Origin: Clostridia bacterium | Lineage (GTDB): Bacteria; Bacillota; DSM-521; Neomoorellales; Neomoorellaceae | Assembly: GCA_030445865.1 (NCBI GenBank) | Contig: JASUSV010000016.1 | Coordinates: 1 to 34,200, forward strand | Direction of reading: 5' to 3' | Length of the DNA: 34,200 nt | Part shown: positions 1 through 11,772 of the stretch, piece by piece | Numbering within the stretch: the first letter of the stretch is position 1 | Layout of the letters: each line of letters begins with the position of its first letter | The notes under the pieces: model-generated | What the model saw: only the letters and a program-made list of their open reading frames with translations | The model's database searches: none | Told to the model about the DNA's origin: nothing | Program-made: the position numbers and the translations under genes

Positions 1-128
1 CGGGCATCCATGCCCTCGGGTCCGCCTCCGCTTTCGGCCTCGTTAAGTTTGGCTAGCCGCTCGGGTTTAGTCGCTCGCTTTCAAGCCAAAGCAGGCCTCT
101 CCCAGCGAAAACTGGGGATAACCCAGCA
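1..128. other. Intergenic end downstream of eno with hairpins, no gene
   Basis: No credible coding frame is seen. The sequence holds an inverted repeat GGGCAT-CC-ATGCCC at 2-15, the palindrome GGCTAGCC at 51-58, and several short CGAAAGCGG-like stretches when read on the minus strand. It looks like a structured or repeated intergenic element rather than random spacer. I recall similar strings from intergenic regions of other Clostridia but cannot verify that here. Confidence 0.35.
108..126 (-). terminator. Possible weak intrinsic terminator after eno
   Basis: Just past the eno stop the minus strand reads CTGGG-TTATC-CCCAG followed by TTTT, a 5-bp stem with a short U tract. A second CTGGG at 105-101 could pair with the same CCCAG instead, giving two mutually exclusive hairpins. 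The stem is short, so termination may be partial. Confidence 0.4.
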
Positions 129-1445
<1,317 letters not shown>

Positions 1446-1454
1446 TTAGCCATC

Positions 1455-2981
1455 TTACACCTCAATTAAATTCCGGCCCGTCATCTCGGGCGGCTGCGGC
1501 AGGCCCAAAAGGGCGAGAATGGTGGGAGCCACATCCTCCAGAGCCCCCTCGCGGAGCTTAACGCCCCGGTAACGCCTGTCCACCAGAATAAAAGGAACGG
1601 GGTTGCTCGTGTGGGCCGTATGAGGCCCGCCGTCCGGCTCCAGCATCTCTTCGGCGTTGCCGTGATCGCCCGTAATGAGAAGCGGAGCCCCCCTTTCCTC
1701 TATGGCCGCCGCAATACGGCCCAGGCAAGCATCCACCGCCTCTAAAGCCTTTACCGTAGCTTCCAGCACGCCGGTATGCCCGACCATGTCCGGGTTGGCA
1801 AAGTTGAGGACGATAAAATCGTAGAGGTCCAGTCGTTCCAGCACTTTCTCTGTTACCTCATAAGCGCTCATTTCAGGCTTGAGGTCGTAAGTAGCCACTT
1901 TCGGCGACGGCACCAGCACCCGGTCTTCCCGAGGAAACGGCTCTTCTAAGCCCCCGTTAAAAAAGAAGGTCACGTGGGCGTACTTTTCCGTCTCGGCGAT
2001 GCGCAGTTGCTTGAGCCCGGCCGCGGCTATTTCCTCCCCCAAAGTACGCCGCAGCTCCTGTGGCGGGAAGGCCACCGGCGCCGGGATGGTGGCGTCGTAC
2101 TGGGTCAGGCAGACGAAATATAACTGGAGCCGGCCGCCCGGGCGCTCAAAGGCCGTAAATTCACGGTCTACAAAGGCCCGCGTCAACTGGCGGGCCCTAT
2201 CGGCGCGGAAGTTAAAGAAAATAACGGCGTCGCCGGTCTCCACCGTAGCCACCGGCCTCCCCCGTTCTTCAATTACCGTTGGCTGCACAAACTCGTCGGT
2301 TTCTCCCCGGGCATAGGCCTGCTCTACCGCCGCCGTTGCCGCAGGAGCCTTAAGCCCTTCCCCGGCCACAATGGCCCGGTAGGCCCTGGCCGTCCTCTCC
2401 CAGCGCCGGTCGCGGTCCATGGCGTAATAACGCCCCATAACCGTAGCAATGCGGCCTACTCCCAAACGGCGGCATTCTTCTTCCAGAGGCACAATATATT
2501 CCAGGGCATTGGCCGGCGGAACGTCCCGGCCGTCGAGAAAAGCATGGATATAGACCTTCTTTAAATCCTCCCGCCGGGCCAATTCCAACAGGGCAAACAG
2601 GTGATCTAAATGGCTGTGTACGCCGCCGTCGGAAACCAGGCCCATGAGGTGCAAGCTGCCGCCTGCTTCCCGCGCAGACCTGACAGCCTCAAGGAGGACC
2701 TCATTGGCGAAAAAAGACCCTTCCCGGATGGCGCGGCTGATGCGCGTTAATTCTTGATAAACGATGCGGCCGGCCCCCAAATTGAGGTGGCCCACTTCAG
2801 AGTTGCCCATCTGGCCGGCCGGCAGGCCGACGGCTTCTCCTGCCGCCGCCAGTCTGGTTGTGGGATAAGTAGCCTCCAGCCGGCGATAATTGGGCAAATT
2901 AGCTTTAAGAATAGCGTTTCCTTCTTTTTCTTCCTTTAAACCCCAGCCGTCGAGAACGACTAATAAAAGCGGTTTACCCAA
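1455..2981 (-). CDS. gpmI: 2,3-bisphosphoglycerate-independent phosphoglycerate mutase
   Basis: Interconverts 3- and 2-phosphoglycerate in the cytosol using two Mn ions and a phosphoserine intermediate. The 508-residue protein has the usual length for this alkaline-phosphatase-superfamily enzyme. Visible motifs are LDGWGL (metal Asp11), GQMGNSEVGHLNLGAGR with nucleophile Ser61, MGRYYAMDRD, and the C-terminal ITGDHGNAEEM metal site. Start choice: an upstream frame reaches 3020 but would overlap tpiA. The TTG at 2981 follows the tpiA TGA by one base, has AAAGGG upstream at about 8 nt, and gives the typical MGKPLLLVVLDGWG beginning. Translational coupling to tpiA is likely. Confidence 0.95.
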   Translation of the reverse strand: MGKPLLLVVLDGWGLKEEKEGNAILKANLPNYRRLEATYPTTRLAAAGEAVGLPAGQMGNSEVGHLNLGAGRIVYQELTRISRAIREGSFFANEVLLEAVRSAREAGGSLHLMGLVSDGGVHSHLDHLFALLELARREDLKKVYIHAFLDGRDVPPANALEYIVPLEEECRRLGVGRIATVMGRYYAMDRDRRWERTARAYRAIVAGEGLKAPAATAAVEQAYARGETDEFVQPTVIEERGRPVATVETGDAVIFFNFRADRARQLTRAFVDREFTAFERPGGRLQLYFVCLTQYDATIPAPVAFPPQELRRTLGEEIAAAGLKQLRIAETEKYAHVTFFFNGGLEEPFPREDRVLVPSPKVATYDLKPEMSAYEVTEKVLERLDLYDFIVLNFANPDMVGHTGVLEATVKALEAVDACLGRIAAAIEERGAPLLITGDHGNAEEMLEPDGGPHTAHTSNPVPFILVDRRYRGVKLREGALEDVAPTILALLGLPQPPEMTGRNLIEV

Positions 2982-2982
2982 C

Positions 2983-3744
2983 TCAAATTCCCTTTCCACG
3001 GTAATTAATAATGGCGGCAAAACTTTGGGCCTTAAGGCTGGCCCCGCCTACCAGGGCGCCGTCGATGTCCGGCTCGGCCATCAGGGCGGCAATATTCTCG
3101 GGCTTAACGCTACCGCCGTACAGGATACGTACCTGCTCGGCCGCCTCCGGGCCGTAGATCGAGCCCAGTACGCCCCGAATGAAACTTATTACTTCCTGGG
3201 CATCTGCGGGAGTGGCCGTATGGCCCGTGCCTATGGCCCAGACGGGCTCATAGGCCAGTACCAGGCCGACAGCCTGCGCCGTGGTTAAACCCTTAACCCC
3301 CTCTTCTACCTGGCGCTGGCAGACGGTTAAAGTCTGGCCCGCCTCGCGCTCGGCCAAGGTCTCGCCCACGCAGACAATGGGCCTGAGCCCGTGCTCCAGG
3401 AGCGCCTTGACCTTCCTGTTAACCTTGGCATCGGTTTCGGCGAAATACTGGCGCCGCTCCGAGTGGCCGACGATGCAGTAGGAGCAGCCCAGGTCTTTTA
3501 ACATTAAAGGGGAGATCTCGCCGGTATAGGCCCCTTCATTTTCCCAGAATACATCCTGGCCGCCTATAACGATATTCGAACCGCGGGCAGCTTCTGCGGC
3601 CGCGGCCAGGGCCGTAAAAGGGGGGCAGACGACCACTTCGGCCTCCGCCCCCGCTACCAGCGGCTTTAATTCCCGGATAAAATCCGCTGCTTCCGCCGCC
3701 GTCTTGTACATCTTCCAATTACCCGCAATAACCGGCCTGCGCAA
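2983..3744 (-). CDS. tpiA: Triosephosphate isomerase
   Basis: Interconverts dihydroxyacetone phosphate and glyceraldehyde 3-phosphate. The 253-residue TIM barrel has GNWKM (Lys11), HSERR (His94), the catalytic Glu166 in YEPVWAIGTG, and the phosphate-gripping GGSVKPEN loop near the C-terminus, so all catalytic residues are present. The start is TTG at 3744 with AGGGGGT about 9 nt upstream; no ATG fits the conserved RRPVIAGNWK beginning. It lies 14 nt after pgk and its stop is one base from the gpmI start. Confidence 0.96.
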   Translation of the reverse strand: MRRPVIAGNWKMYKTAAEAADFIRELKPLVAGAEAEVVVCPPFTALAAAAEAARGSNIVIGGQDVFWENEGAYTGEISPLMLKDLGCSYCIVGHSERRQYFAETDAKVNRKVKALLEHGLRPIVCVGETLAEREAGQTLTVCQRQVEEGVKGLTTAQAVGLVLAYEPVWAIGTGHTATPADAQEVISFIRGVLGSIYGPEAAEQVRILYGGSVKPENIAALMAEPDIDGALVGGASLKAQSFAAIINYRGKGI

Positions 3745-3758
3745 AACTACTCTACCCC

Positions 3759-4940
3759 CTATTTCTCCCCCAGAGCAGCTACGCCCGGCAGGATCTTGCC
3801 TTCTAAAAATTCCAGGGAAGCTCCGCCGCCGGTAGAAATATGGCCGATACGCTCCGCTACCCCGGCTTTTTCTACGGCAGCTACAGAATCGCCGCCGCCC
3901 ACAATGGTCAGTCCCCGCACTTCGGCCACTGCCCGGGCTACGGCCTCGGTGCCGCGGGCAAAAGGCTCCAGCTCAAATACGCCCATGGGCCCGTTCCAGA
4001 CCACCGTCCTGGCCCCGGCTATAGCCCGGCTAAAGGCCTGCTGCGTCTCCGGCCCGATATCCAAGGCCATCCACCCATCCGGTACGGCATTTACTTTTAC
4101 TACCTGGTGGGGAGCATCGGCCGTCATTTTCGAGGCCACCACCAAATCCTGGGGCAGGAGCAGCTCCTTCCCCAGCCGCCGGGCCTCCTGGATGAGTTCG
4201 CCGGCCAAGCTTACCCGGTCTTCCTCCACCAGGGAAGCGCCTAGGTTTAACCCCATCGCCTTCAGGAAAGTGTTAGCCATGCCCCCGCCGATGAGCAGCT
4301 TGTCAACTTTGCCCAGCAGATTCTTGATGACGCCGATTTTGTCGGAAATTTTGGCCCCGCCGATGATGGCCACAAAGGGCCGCTCCGGGTCAGCCAGGGC
4401 TTTGCCCAGGGCCTCAATTTCTTTCTGCATTAAGAAGCCGGCGGCTGCCGGCAGGTAATGGGCCACTCCCTCGGTGGAAGCATGGGCCCGGTGGGCGGCG
4501 CCGAAAGCATCGTTGACGTAAATGTCCGCCAGCGCGGCAAGTTTTCTGGCAAATTCCGGGTCATTGGCCTCTTCTTCGGGATGGAAGCGAAGGTTTTCTA
4601 GCAAAAGTACTTCTCCCGGCTCCAAGGAAGCAACTGCCGCTTCTACTTCAGGCCCTATGCAGTCGTGTACTTTTTTTACTTTTCGTCCGAGAAGCTCCTC
4701 TAAAGTTCGGGCCACGGGGTCCAAGCGCAGCTCCTCTTTTACTTTCCCCTTGGGCCGCCCCAGGTGGGACATGAGGATTACCCTGGCCCCTTTGTCCAGC
4801 AAATAATTTATGGTCGGCAGGGAGGCCCGGATGCGGGTAGCGTCGGCAACCTGCCCTTCTTTCAAGGGAACGTTAAAATCTACCCGCACCAGCACCCTTT
4901 TGTCCTTTACGTCCAGATCTTTGAGACCGAGCTTGGCCAA
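3759..4940 (-). CDS. pgk: Phosphoglycerate kinase
   Basis: Transfers phosphate from 1,3-bisphosphoglycerate to ADP. The 393-residue protein has RVDFNVPL near the N-terminus, SHLGRPKG, the [13 protein letters not shown] hinge and nucleotide-binding region, WNGPMGVFE, and the C-terminal [11 protein letters not shown] loop. Start choice: the frame stays open to 5000, inside gap, but the TTG at 4940 is preceded by GGGGG at 8 nt and gives the standard [21 protein letters not shown]-terminus. It begins 5 nt after the gap stop, so the two are probably translationally coupled. Confidence 0.96.
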   Translation of the reverse strand: MAKLGLKDLDVKDKRVLVRVDFNVPLKEGQVADATRIRASLPTINYLLDKGARVILMSHLGRPKGKVKEELRLDPVARTLEELLGRKVKKVHDCIGPEVEAAVASLEPGEVLLLENLRFHPEEEANDPEFARKLAALADIYVNDAFGAAHRAHASTEGVAHYLPAAAGFLMQKEIEALGKALADPERPFVAIIGGAKISDKIGVIKNLLGKVDKLLIGGGMANTFLKAMGLNLGASLVEEDRVSLAGELIQEARRLGKELLLPQDLVVASKMTADAPHQVVKVNAVPDGWMALDIGPETQQAFSRAIAGARTVVWNGPMGVFELEPFARGTEAVARAVAEVRGLTIVGGGDSVAAVEKAGVAERIGHISTGGGASLEFLEGKILPGVAALGEK

Positions 4941-4945
4941 TAGAG

Positions 4946-6052
<1,107 letters not shown>

Positions 6053-6080
6053 GACTCCGAAAATCCTTTCATCATATATA

Positions 6081-6109
6081 AAAAAATTTAAGGCGACTTT
6101 TAAGTCGCC
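6081..6109 (-). terminator. Intrinsic terminator after rpoN
   Basis: Starting 3 nt after the rpoN stop, the minus strand forms GGCGACTT-AA-AAGTCGCC (6109-6092) followed by TTAAATTTTTTT. This separates the uvrC-rpoN unit from the glycolytic operon. There is no U tract in the other direction. Confidence 0.85.
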
Positions 6110-6112
6110 CCG

Positions 6113-7498
6113 CTAATATCGCCTGCGCTTGACAGCCGGGGGTATACCCAGATCCCCCCTGTACTTGGCCACCGTGCGGCGGGAAATGCAAAAACCATTT
6201 TTATTCAAAATCTCGGCCAGTTCCTGGTCCGTCAGAGGTCTTTTGCTGTCTTCTTTGGCTATGGCTTCGGCCAGCGCCTTTTTAATGCTCTCGGTGGCCG
6301 CCGCTCCCTCGCCCTTGGTTATGCCGTTGGCAAAGAAAAATTTCAACTCGAAGATACCTTGGGGCGTCTGGACGTATTTATTTGCCGTAGCCCTGCTGAC
6401 GGTGGATTCGTGCAAGCCCAGGGCTTCGGCTACCTTACGCATAGTCAAAGGTTTCAGGTATTTGCAACCTTTTTCCAAAAATTCCCGCTGCTCTTTAACA
6501 ATACAATTTACCACCCGGTAGAGGGTCAAGCGCCGCTGTTCGATGCTGCGTATTATCCAGGCGGCGGCATTCAGCTTGCCTTCGATAAATTTACGGGTGG
6601 AAGGATCGCAGCTTGCCTCCTGGCGCAGCAGGGCCTGGTAGGTAGGGTTGATCCCCAGGCGCGGGGCACCGACATCGTTGACTAACACCACATATTCATC
6701 GCCTACGCGCTCTATGATCACATCGGGGATGATATAACGCACATCGTGGGCGTGGCCGTAAGTCCGACCCGGTTTGGGATCTAAAGTACGGATGAAATCG
6801 ACCGCCGCCTGCACCTCGGAAAGGGTCATCTGCAAGCGCCGTGCAATCTTGCTAAAACGGCCGGCAGCCACATCTTTAAGATGATACCGGATAATATCTT
6901 CCACGCCGTAAGGCACGTTTTCCCGCTGGCGCAACTGGAGGAGCAAACATTGCGTCAAATCGCAGGCACCCACTCCGGGGGGATCAAAACGTTGAATTAT
7001 TTCTAAAACTTCTCTTACTCGACTTACCGGCACCTGCAAGTGGGCTGCCGCCTCGTTCAAGGAAATACGCAGGTAACCGTTATCGTCGATATTGCCGATT
7101 AAAAACTCTCCGATCCTGTACTGGTACGAATTGCTGATGGCAAGCTTAAGCTGGAGCAATAGGTAGTCGTGCAGGCTCGAGGCGCCGGCTAAAAAATTTT
7201 CGTAGGTCAGCTCGCGTTCCCTATCCTCTTTCTGGACGGGCAAATAACCCAAATCGCTACCGTCGGAAAAATATTCCCGCCAGTCGATGTCATTCTTTTC
7301 CATTTCTTCTGAAAGGTCTTCGGCATAAGATGGTTCTTCATCTTTTAATTCTAAAATCGGGTTCTCCTGCAATTCCTGCTGAATATATTCCGCCAATTCC
7401 AAGGTGGATAGCTGCAAGATAACTACCGCCTGCCTCAGCTCGGGCGTCATGATGAGCTTCTGGCTCTGTTCCAAGTTGAGGCCGACTCCCGATCGCAT
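6113..7498 (-). CDS. rpoN: RNA polymerase sigma-54 factor
   Basis: Alternative sigma factor recognising -24/-12 promoters and needing AAA+ enhancer-binding activators. The 461-residue protein has the Gln/Leu-rich region I at the start (LEQSQKLIMTPELRQAVVIL), an acidic linker, the core-binding domain, a helix-turn-helix near residues 355-375 (TMRKVAEALGLHESTVSRAT) and a C-terminal RpoN box at about 439-448. That box reads SRRTVAKYRG, differing from the consensus at its first and last residues. The start is ATG with GGAGGG 8 nt upstream. No sigma-54 activator gene is in the window. Sigma-54 next to gap is a common Firmicutes arrangement. Confidence 0.96.
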   Translation of the reverse strand: MRSGVGLNLEQSQKLIMTPELRQAVVILQLSTLELAEYIQQELQENPILELKDEEPSYAEDLSEEMEKNDIDWREYFSDGSDLGYLPVQKEDRERELTYENFLAGASSLHDYLLLQLKLAISNSYQYRIGEFLIGNIDDNGYLRISLNEAAAHLQVPVSRVREVLEIIQRFDPPGVGACDLTQCLLLQLRQRENVPYGVEDIIRYHLKDVAAGRFSKIARRLQMTLSEVQAAVDFIRTLDPKPGRTYGHAHDVRYIIPDVIIERVGDEYVVLVNDVGAPRLGINPTYQALLRQEASCDPSTRKFIEGKLNAAAWIIRSIEQRRLTLYRVVNCIVKEQREFLEKGCKYLKPLTMRKVAEALGLHESTVSRATANKYVQTPQGIFELKFFFANGITKGEGAAATESIKKALAEAIAKEDSKRPLTDQELAEILNKNGFCISRRTVAKYRGDLGIPPAVKRRRY

Positions 7499-7511
7499 TA
7501 CCTCTCCCTCC

Positions 7512-8153
7512 TTATCTTATAATATTCTTTCTTTTTTTTGCTTTTCCTGCCATGGAGAAGTTTTTTATTGCCGAAAGGAACAATAACAGGCCGAGGGCAG
7601 CCGTAAGAATTGCCGCGGCAGCCAAAGCGAGCCCAAACTGGTCGTTTCGAAAAAGATAAGGATGGAGGTCTAACCGGTAGTCCAAAAAATCATTTAAGGC
7701 CATCCAGAAAAAGAGGCCGGCCGCCTGCCGGAAATTTGCCGGCCAGTGGCGCAGGTAGAGAAGGCCTTCCGCGGCCATACCCAAATGGGAAAGCCAGAGG
7801 AGGAATTCTATTATCCCTACCGGAGCTCCTCTCAACCAGTAATGGCTAATGAGCACCATAGCCCAGAAGCCGTACTTAACGACGGCGGCAGCGGCCAGAA
7901 GGGCAAGCCAGCGGGAATGACGGCCGGAAAGGGTCAAAAGCAAGGCCAACCCGAAAAGGGTGGTCGATAGAGGGCTATCCGGTATAAAGGGCCACCAGTA
8001 GGCAGGGGTGGCGGCCAATTGCTGGTGGTACCAGTAGTAACCGTAGACAGAGCCCAGCAGATTTATAATTACCAGGCTGGCAAGGAGCCGGGGCCGGAAG
8101 GGGTCGTACCAGAGAATCGATTTCATATCATGCCACAGCTTATTCAAGGCCAT
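7512..8153 (-). CDS. DUF1405 integral membrane protein (YpjA-like)
   Basis: Protein of unknown function, 213 residues, with about six hydrophobic segments (roughly 22-42, 61-77, 82-103, 110-132, 140-156, 175-195) and a basic C-terminus. The motifs [21 protein letters not shown] and [13 protein letters not shown] are those I recognise from the DUF1405/YpjA family. The ATG at 8153 overlaps the end of the acyltransferase gene by 14 nt. GGGGG lies only a few bases upstream, so the TTG at codon 3 is a possible alternative start. It is likely co-transcribed with whiA and rpoN. No role can be given. Confidence 0.75.
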   Translation of the reverse strand: MALNKLWHDMKSILWYDPFRPRLLASLVIINLLGSVYGYYWYHQQLAATPAYWWPFIPDSPLSTTLFGLALLLTLSGRHSRWLALLAAAAVVKYGFWAMVLISHYWLRGAPVGIIEFLLWLSHLGMAAEGLLYLRHWPANFRQAAGLFFWMALNDFLDYRLDLHPYLFRNDQFGLALAAAAILTAALGLLLFLSAIKNFSMAGKAKKRKNIIR

Positions 8154-8631
8154 TCTCCCCCAAAAGCCGCGCCGGCACGCCTCCTACCCTGGCCCCCGGG
8201 GGGACATCTTTCGTCACCACCGCCCCGGCCCCCACAATGGCCCCATCGCCTATGCGGACGCCGGGAAGTATAGTGGCATTGGCTCCAATCAGCACCCAGG
8301 AGCCGATTTCAACCCGCCCCAGCCGAAACTCATGGGGTAAAAATTCGTGGCACAGAATGGTAGCATTGTAGCCGATTATGCTTTCCTCGCCTATGGTAAT
8401 TAAGTCCGGCCTTAAAAAGTCCAGCATAACCATGGCCCCGATAGACGCGCCGGCGCCGATCTTTACGCCCAGGCCGTGGCGCAGCAGCCAGCGCTTCCAG
8501 CTTAGAAAGGGCAGAAGGCGGGTGAGCTGGATGAGGGCAAAATTCCAGGCCACCCGCCATAAGGGGGCTACTTTCCGCCAGTAACGCATGGAATTGCCCC
8601 TGCTTACCGGGTAAACTTCCACCCGCCGCAA
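8140..8631 (-). CDS. Left-handed beta-helix acyltransferase (YvoF-like)
   Basis: Predicted cytosolic O-acetyltransferase with hexapeptide repeats, 163 residues. Residues about 55-155 contain the [LIV]-G-x4 repeat pattern ([61 protein letters not shown]) ending in GGVPARLL, as in LacA/Maa-type enzymes. CHEF near the middle supplies a candidate catalytic His. The start is taken as TTG at 8631, with GGAGG 12 nt upstream inside the whiA end, because the [13 protein letters not shown] stretch resembles YvoF as I remember it. An ATG at codon 15 (8589), with AGGGG at 7 nt, is a real alternative. The substrate is unknown. Confidence 0.75.
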   Translation of the reverse strand: MRRVEVYPVSRGNSMRYWRKVAPLWRVAWNFALIQLTRLLPFLSWKRWLLRHGLGVKIGAGASIGAMVMLDFLRPDLITIGEESIIGYNATILCHEFLPHEFRLGRVEIGSWVLIGANATILPGVRIGDGAIVGAGAVVTKDVPPGARVGGVPARLLGENGLE

Positions 8632-8632
8632 A

Positions 8633-9544
8633 TTAAGTACCGGCCTCCTTCTGCCTTTCCGCCAGCTTATCGGCCAGGGTTTCTAAGCGGCGGAGGCGGT
8701 GGTTGATGCCGGATTTGCCTAACCGGGGCTCGAGCATTTCTCCCAGCTCGCGCAAGGAAGCCTCGGGATGGGCCAGGCGCAGCTCCGCCACCTCCCGCAA
8801 TGAAGCCGGCAAATGCTCCAGGCCAATCCGTTCCTGGAGGTAGCGGATTTTGGCCGTCTGGCGCAGTCCCGTATTAACCGTTTTATTTAGGTTGGCCGTT
8901 TCGCAGTTGACCAGGCGGTTGACGTTGGCGCGAACTTCTTTATACACCAGAACGCTTTCGTACTCCAGCACGGCGGCATGGGCGCCCATAATGCCCAGGC
9001 AGCGGATTATCTGCTCGCTGTCTTTAAGGTATACCGCATATCCCTGACGGCGCCTGTTTATTTTGGGTTCTAAATTAAAACCCCGGAGGAGCCGCACCAG
9101 GAAGGCGGCATCGCGCCTTTTCATGGCATTAAATTCTAGATGGTGAGTTACTTTAGGGTCGCTGACCGAACCGGAGGCCAAAAAAGCCCCCCGCAGGTAA
9201 GCCTGGCGGCAACATTGTTTCACAATGCGTTCGGGCGCGAGTTCGGAAACCCCTGCCCCTCGGGAGTCGATCTCCAACCGGTAAATGACGGACCGCTTTA
9301 ACCGGCGCTGGTGGCAGGAGTCAATTTTGGCCCTGAGGTTGAAGACCTCTTTAAGAAGCAAGTAAGCTTTTCTGGCTACGGCGGCATTTTCGGTCACCAG
9401 CAAAATCCTGCCGCCCTGCCCTTGATTTTCCCTGGGAGCGCCCAGCCTTAGGAGGGCCGCCAATTCGGCCAGGCGGCAGCAACTTTTGCTCATCCCCCCT
9501 CTGGCCAGTTCTTCTTTTGTCCTGTAGGAAAAAGAAGGTGCCAT
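8633..9544 (-). CDS. whiA: WhiA sporulation/cell-division DNA-binding protein
   Basis: Member of the WhiA family, which combines a degenerate LAGLIDADG homing-endonuclease fold with a C-terminal helix-turn-helix. In Bacillus it affects cell division and in actinomycetes it is a sporulation regulator. The 303-residue protein has the typical YRTKEELAR beginning, [26 protein letters not shown], a LAGLIDADG-like core to about residue 190, and the [26 protein letters not shown] near the end. The ATG at 9544 is preceded by GGGGGG at 7 nt and overlaps the yvcK 3' end by 55 nt in another frame. A crh gene, which often follows whiA in Bacillus, is absent. Confidence 0.93.
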   Translation of the reverse strand: MAPSFSYRTKEELARGGMSKSCCRLAELAALLRLGAPRENQGQGGRILLVTENAAVARKAYLLLKEVFNLRAKIDSCHQRRLKRSVIYRLEIDSRGAGVSELAPERIVKQCCRQAYLRGAFLASGSVSDPKVTHHLEFNAMKRRDAAFLVRLLRGFNLEPKINRRRQGYAVYLKDSEQIIRCLGIMGAHAAVLEYESVLVYKEVRANVNRLVNCETANLNKTVNTGLRQTAKIRYLQERIGLEHLPASLREVAELRLAHPEASLRELGEMLEPRLGKSGINHRLRRLETLADKLAERQKEAGT

Positions 9545-10854
9545 CCTATTACCCCCCAAAAAGAGCGGCGACGGCGCCGGTACCGGTGCATTTCTTCCAG
9601 AATCAACCTTGCCAGGCGCTCAGGATGATGACGCACTACCTGGGATTCTTCGATTAACCACCCACGCAGCAGCTGCACGCCCAGGCGCTTGATGGCTTCC
9701 GGATCTATTTCTACCAGGCTTGCCCCCTGGAGCTGGTAGCGCCGGCGCAGGCTGCGGGAAACCGGGCCGCTGTGTACGATTATATAATCCACCAACCCTG
9801 CTCCACAGTGATCGAAAATAGCCTGTAAGTGGTCGGCAGCCGTATAGCCGTCGGTCTCGCCGGGCTGGGTCATGAGATTGCAGACGTAAAAAGTTAGCGC
9901 CGGCGACCGGCGAACGGCCTCGGCCACGCCGGGTACCAGGAGGTTGGGCAAAATGCTGGTATAAAGGCTGCCGGGGCCAATAACAATTACATCGGCGGTG
10001 GCAATGGCCTCCAGGGCCGCCTGGGGCGGCACACAGTTTTCCGGCTGCAGGAAAACCCTTTTTATTTTCTTGCCCACCGCCGGTATTTTACTTTCCCCCC
10101 AGACGACGGTGCCGTCGTCAAACTCGGCCCCCAGGTTAACCGTAGTCAGAGACGAAGGCAGTACTCTGCCGCCGAGGGCTAAAACTTTAGAAAGCTCTTG
10201 GATGGCCCGATCGAAATCTCCTGCCAGATCGGTCACCGCCGCCAACAGGAGATTTCCCAGGCTATGACCGGCCAGCCCTGCTCCCTGCTGAAAGCGATAA
10301 TTCAGCAAATCCTCCATTAAGCTTTCCGTCTCGGCCAGGGCCACCAGGCAGTTGCGCACGTCCCCCGGCGGCGGTATGCCTAAATCCGCCCGTAACCGGC
10401 CCGAACTCCCGCCGTCATCGGCCACTGTGACCAGGGCCGTCAGGTTGCGGGTATACTTTTTTAACCCGCGCAGCAGCACGGCCAGGCCCGTACCACCGCC
10501 GATGGCCACAACCCTCGGCCCTCGCTCCAGGTATCGCCGGCGATAGAGGGTTTCCAGCAAACCGATCCTGGGTTCGGGAATAAAAACGCCCACCACCGAC
10601 CGGGTCAGTTGCTGCAATCCCCAGATAAGCAAAATCAAGCCACCCAGGGCCGATATAATGCCCCCCGTTAAAGGCGAACCCAGGCGGCCGAGGGTCTGTA
10701 GGATAAACCAGGTGAGGCTCCATTCGGCATAGGCCAAAAGGGTAATGCCAAAAGTAAGGGTTAACCCCGCCACCAAAAAAAACAACCCTACCCCCGCCAC
10801 CAGCACCCAGCGTTTAACCCTTAGCCCCGGGTAAAGCCATTTAAAATTTAACAA
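9490..10854 (-). CDS. yvcK: YvcK/CofD-like gluconeogenesis factor with N-terminal membrane anchor
   Basis: YvcK-family protein that binds UDP-sugars and supports growth on gluconeogenic carbon sources and cell-shape control. The 454-residue protein has two hydrophobic segments at about 17-43 and 63-82, then the conserved CofD-like domain: VVAIGGGTGLAVLLRGLK (about 115-132), VTVADDGGSSGRLR, GDVRNCLVAL, GHSLGNLLLAA, IGPGSLYTSILPNLLV. The start is TTG at 10854 with AAGGAGG 7 nt upstream, directly after rapZ. A longer frame reaches 10992 but runs inside rapZ. The membrane anchor is absent from the Bacillus protein but fits clostridial homologues I recall. Confidence 0.93.
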   Translation of the reverse strand: MLNFKWLYPGLRVKRWVLVAGVGLFFLVAGLTLTFGITLLAYAEWSLTWFILQTLGRLGSPLTGGIISALGGLILLIWGLQQLTRSVVGVFIPEPRIGLLETLYRRRYLERGPRVVAIGGGTGLAVLLRGLKKYTRNLTALVTVADDGGSSGRLRADLGIPPPGDVRNCLVALAETESLMEDLLNYRFQQGAGLAGHSLGNLLLAAVTDLAGDFDRAIQELSKVLALGGRVLPSSLTTVNLGAEFDDGTVVWGESKIPAVGKKIKRVFLQPENCVPPQAALEAIATADVIVIGPGSLYTSILPNLLVPGVAEAVRRSPALTFYVCNLMTQPGETDGYTAADHLQAIFDHCGAGLVDYIIVHSGPVSRSLRRRYQLQGASLVEIDPEAIKRLGVQLLRGWLIEESQVVRHHPERLARLILEEMHRYRRRRRSFWGVIGWHLLFPTGQKKNWPEGG

Positions 10855-10868
10855 AGCGCTACCTCCTT

Positions 10869-11759
10869 TTAGGGGCGTTTTTGGTGGCGTATGACATCGC
10901 GGTGTTTGACGGTCACGCGGTAGCCTTCTTCCTGGAGCAAGGAACCCAACTTGTTGGCCAGCGTGACGGAACGGTGCTGGCCGCCGGTGCAACCTATGGC
11001 TATAACCAGATGGTTTTTGCCTTCGGCTGTATAGTGGGGAAGGAGAAAGCGCAACAGGCCGGCAAACTGATCTAAAAAATTATGGGTCAGCGGAGAGCTC
11101 ATAATAAACTCTTCCACGCAACGGTCGTGTCCGGTAAAGGGCCGCAGGGAAGGGATATAATGGGGGTTGGGAAGAAATCTTACGTCCATAACCAAGTCGG
11201 CGTCCAGCGGGATGCCGTATTTATAGCCAAAAGAGATTATACTTATGGCCAGCTGATTCTCCGCGCCCGCGGCAAAGAGCTCAATAATCTCCTCTCGCAA
11301 CTGACGCGGGGTAAGTTCTGAGGTATCGATAATTTTGCTAGCCCTGCCTCGGAATTCCTGCAACCTCTCCCTTTCTTCGATTATTCCTTCCAGGATACGC
11401 CCTTCACTGGAGAGGGGATGGCGGCGCCTGGTCTCTTTATAACGCCGTACCAGGACCTCATCGGCAGCCTCCAAAAAAAGGATCTCGTAACCCAGTTTCT
11501 CCCGGTCGAGATAATTTAGAGCTTCGTCCAGGCCGGCAAAAAACCTGCCGCCCCGGATGTCCATAACTACCGCCGCCTTTTTAACTTGGTTACCTTCTTC
11601 AACCGGCTGGCGCAATAATTCGATGAAACCGGGCAACAAGGTAGGCGGCAAGTTGTCGACGCAAAAAAAGCCCAGGTCTTCCAGGCAGCGGAGGGCCTGG
11701 GTCTTGCCAGCCCCCGAGAGGCCGGTTATTATTACCAGACGCAAGTTATTTTCCGCCAT
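10869..11759 (-). CDS. rapZ: RNase adapter / nucleotide-binding protein RapZ (YvcJ)
   Basis: P-loop protein of the RapZ/YvcJ family, 296 residues. In enterobacteria it targets GlmZ sRNA for RNase E; in Bacillus YvcJ has NTPase activity and affects competence. Visible are the Walker A GLSGAGKTQA (residues 14-23), FFCVDNLPPTL, VMDIRGG, FLEAADEVLVRRYKETRRRHPL, DVRFLPNPHY and the C-terminal IAIGCTGGQHRSV phosphate-binding loop. The start is ATG with GAGGAG 9 nt upstream. It sits in the conserved rapZ-yvcK-whiA order, 13 nt after the HAD gene. Confidence 0.94.
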   Translation of the reverse strand: MAENNLRLVIITGLSGAGKTQALRCLEDLGFFCVDNLPPTLLPGFIELLRQPVEEGNQVKKAAVVMDIRGGRFFAGLDEALNYLDREKLGYEILFLEAADEVLVRRYKETRRRHPLSSEGRILEGIIEERERLQEFRGRASKIIDTSELTPRQLREEIIELFAAGAENQLAISIISFGYKYGIPLDADLVMDVRFLPNPHYIPSLRPFTGHDRCVEEFIMSSPLTHNFLDQFAGLLRFLLPHYTAEGKNHLVIAIGCTGGQHRSVTLANKLGSLLQEEGYRVTVKHRDVIRHQKRP

Positions 11760-11772
11760 ATTACTTTACTCC

